The notes below the pieces were generated by a model, which saw nothing but the letters and a program-made list of their open reading frames with translations, was not told where the DNA came from and did not search any database. Shown in pieces: positions 63,974-64,000 of a stretch of 64,000 nucleotides of DNA (its first letter is position 1; each line of letters opens with the position of its first letter). This stretch comes from Bacillus thermozeamaize (GTDB taxonomy: Bacteria > Bacillota > Bacilli > ZCTH02-B2). The position numbers and the translations under genes are program-made. Where the stretch lies: assembly GCA_002159075.1 (NCBI GenBank), contig LZRT01000066.1, positions 29,907 through 93,906 of the forward strand. The letters are read 5' to 3'.

Positions 63974-64000
63974 TTAAGCGATCTTTGCGATTTCTTCAGC
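63974..64000 (-). CDS. Possible C-terminus of a gene entering from the right
   Basis: The last bases read AEEIAKIA followed by TAA on the minus strand. Too short to identify; only the open frame at the edge supports it. Confidence 0.25.
   Translation of the reverse strand, partial: AEEIAKIA

Overview
The window is a gene-dense chromosomal segment of a spore-forming Bacillota (class Bacilli). The evidence is the classic Bacilli gene order (gapA-pgk-tpiA-gpmI-eno-secG-est-rnr; crh-whiA-yvcK-rapZ-Nudix; hprK-lgt-yvoF-hisZGDBAF-IE), a CotF-type spore coat protein, HPr kinase, DesK/DesR, and strong GGAGG ribosome sites with frequent TTG/GTG starts. Base composition is fairly GC-rich. No rRNA operon, prophage or CRISPR array is visible, and the species cannot be fixed from the sequence alone.

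Layout. 1-11.5 kb (minus strand): rnr (cut by the window edge), carboxylesterase, secG, a small plus-strand holin-like toxin gene, then the lower-glycolysis genes eno, gpmI, tpiA, pgk, gapA, with deoC where the repressor gene cggR is usually found, a glutaredoxin-like gene and rpoN (sigma-54). 11.7-12.5 kb (plus): tRNA-Arg(CCG) and clpP. 12.6-18.2 kb (minus): an HPr/Crh protein, whiA, yvcK, rapZ, a Nudix hydrolase and a TPR protein. 18.3-25.5 kb: a histidine operon hisZ-G-D-B-A-F-IE with prs (PRPP synthase) at its end but without hisH. 25.5-28 kb: yvoF, lgt, hprK. 28-32.6 kb: a dicarboxylate/tartrate-type catabolic operon. 32.9-36.7 kb: selD, an HxlR regulator, thiE, a DUF1450-like protein, a glycosyltransferase and a HesB-like gene. 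Both selD and the HesB-like gene carry an in-frame UGA followed by a bacterial SECIS-like hairpin, so the organism very probably makes selenoproteins. 36.9-41.7 kb: CotF, a small membrane protein, an ECF transporter S component and the des-desK-desR membrane-fluidity module. 41.8-46.4 kb: a fatty-acid/branched-chain transport operon (livG, acyl-CoA synthetase, livH, ... paaK) that has collapsed around a TnpB-only IS200/IS605-type element, leaving only the first 88 codons of livH and the last 68 codons of paaK. 46.7-50 kb: a lipid kinase and an aldolase/dehydrogenase pair. 50.3-53.2 kb: a MASE3-PAS-PAS-GGDEF-EAL protein. 53.5-54.9 kb: rlmD-type rRNA methyltransferase. 55.1-63.7 kb: an acyl-CoA catabolic cluster (thiolase, three SDRs, a benzoylformate-decarboxylase-like ThDP enzyme, a pair of acyl-CoA dehydrogenases, a thioesterase).

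Most notable points: two UGA-decoded selenoprotein genes in one same-strand run; the two-copy-recombination signature left by the TnpB element; a toxin mRNA whose ribosome site is buried in an 11-bp hairpin; the missing hisH; and several candidate operators (his, des, acyl-CoA dehydrogenase, ECF and tartrate promoters). Many long open frames opposite the real genes are antisense shadows and are not annotated.
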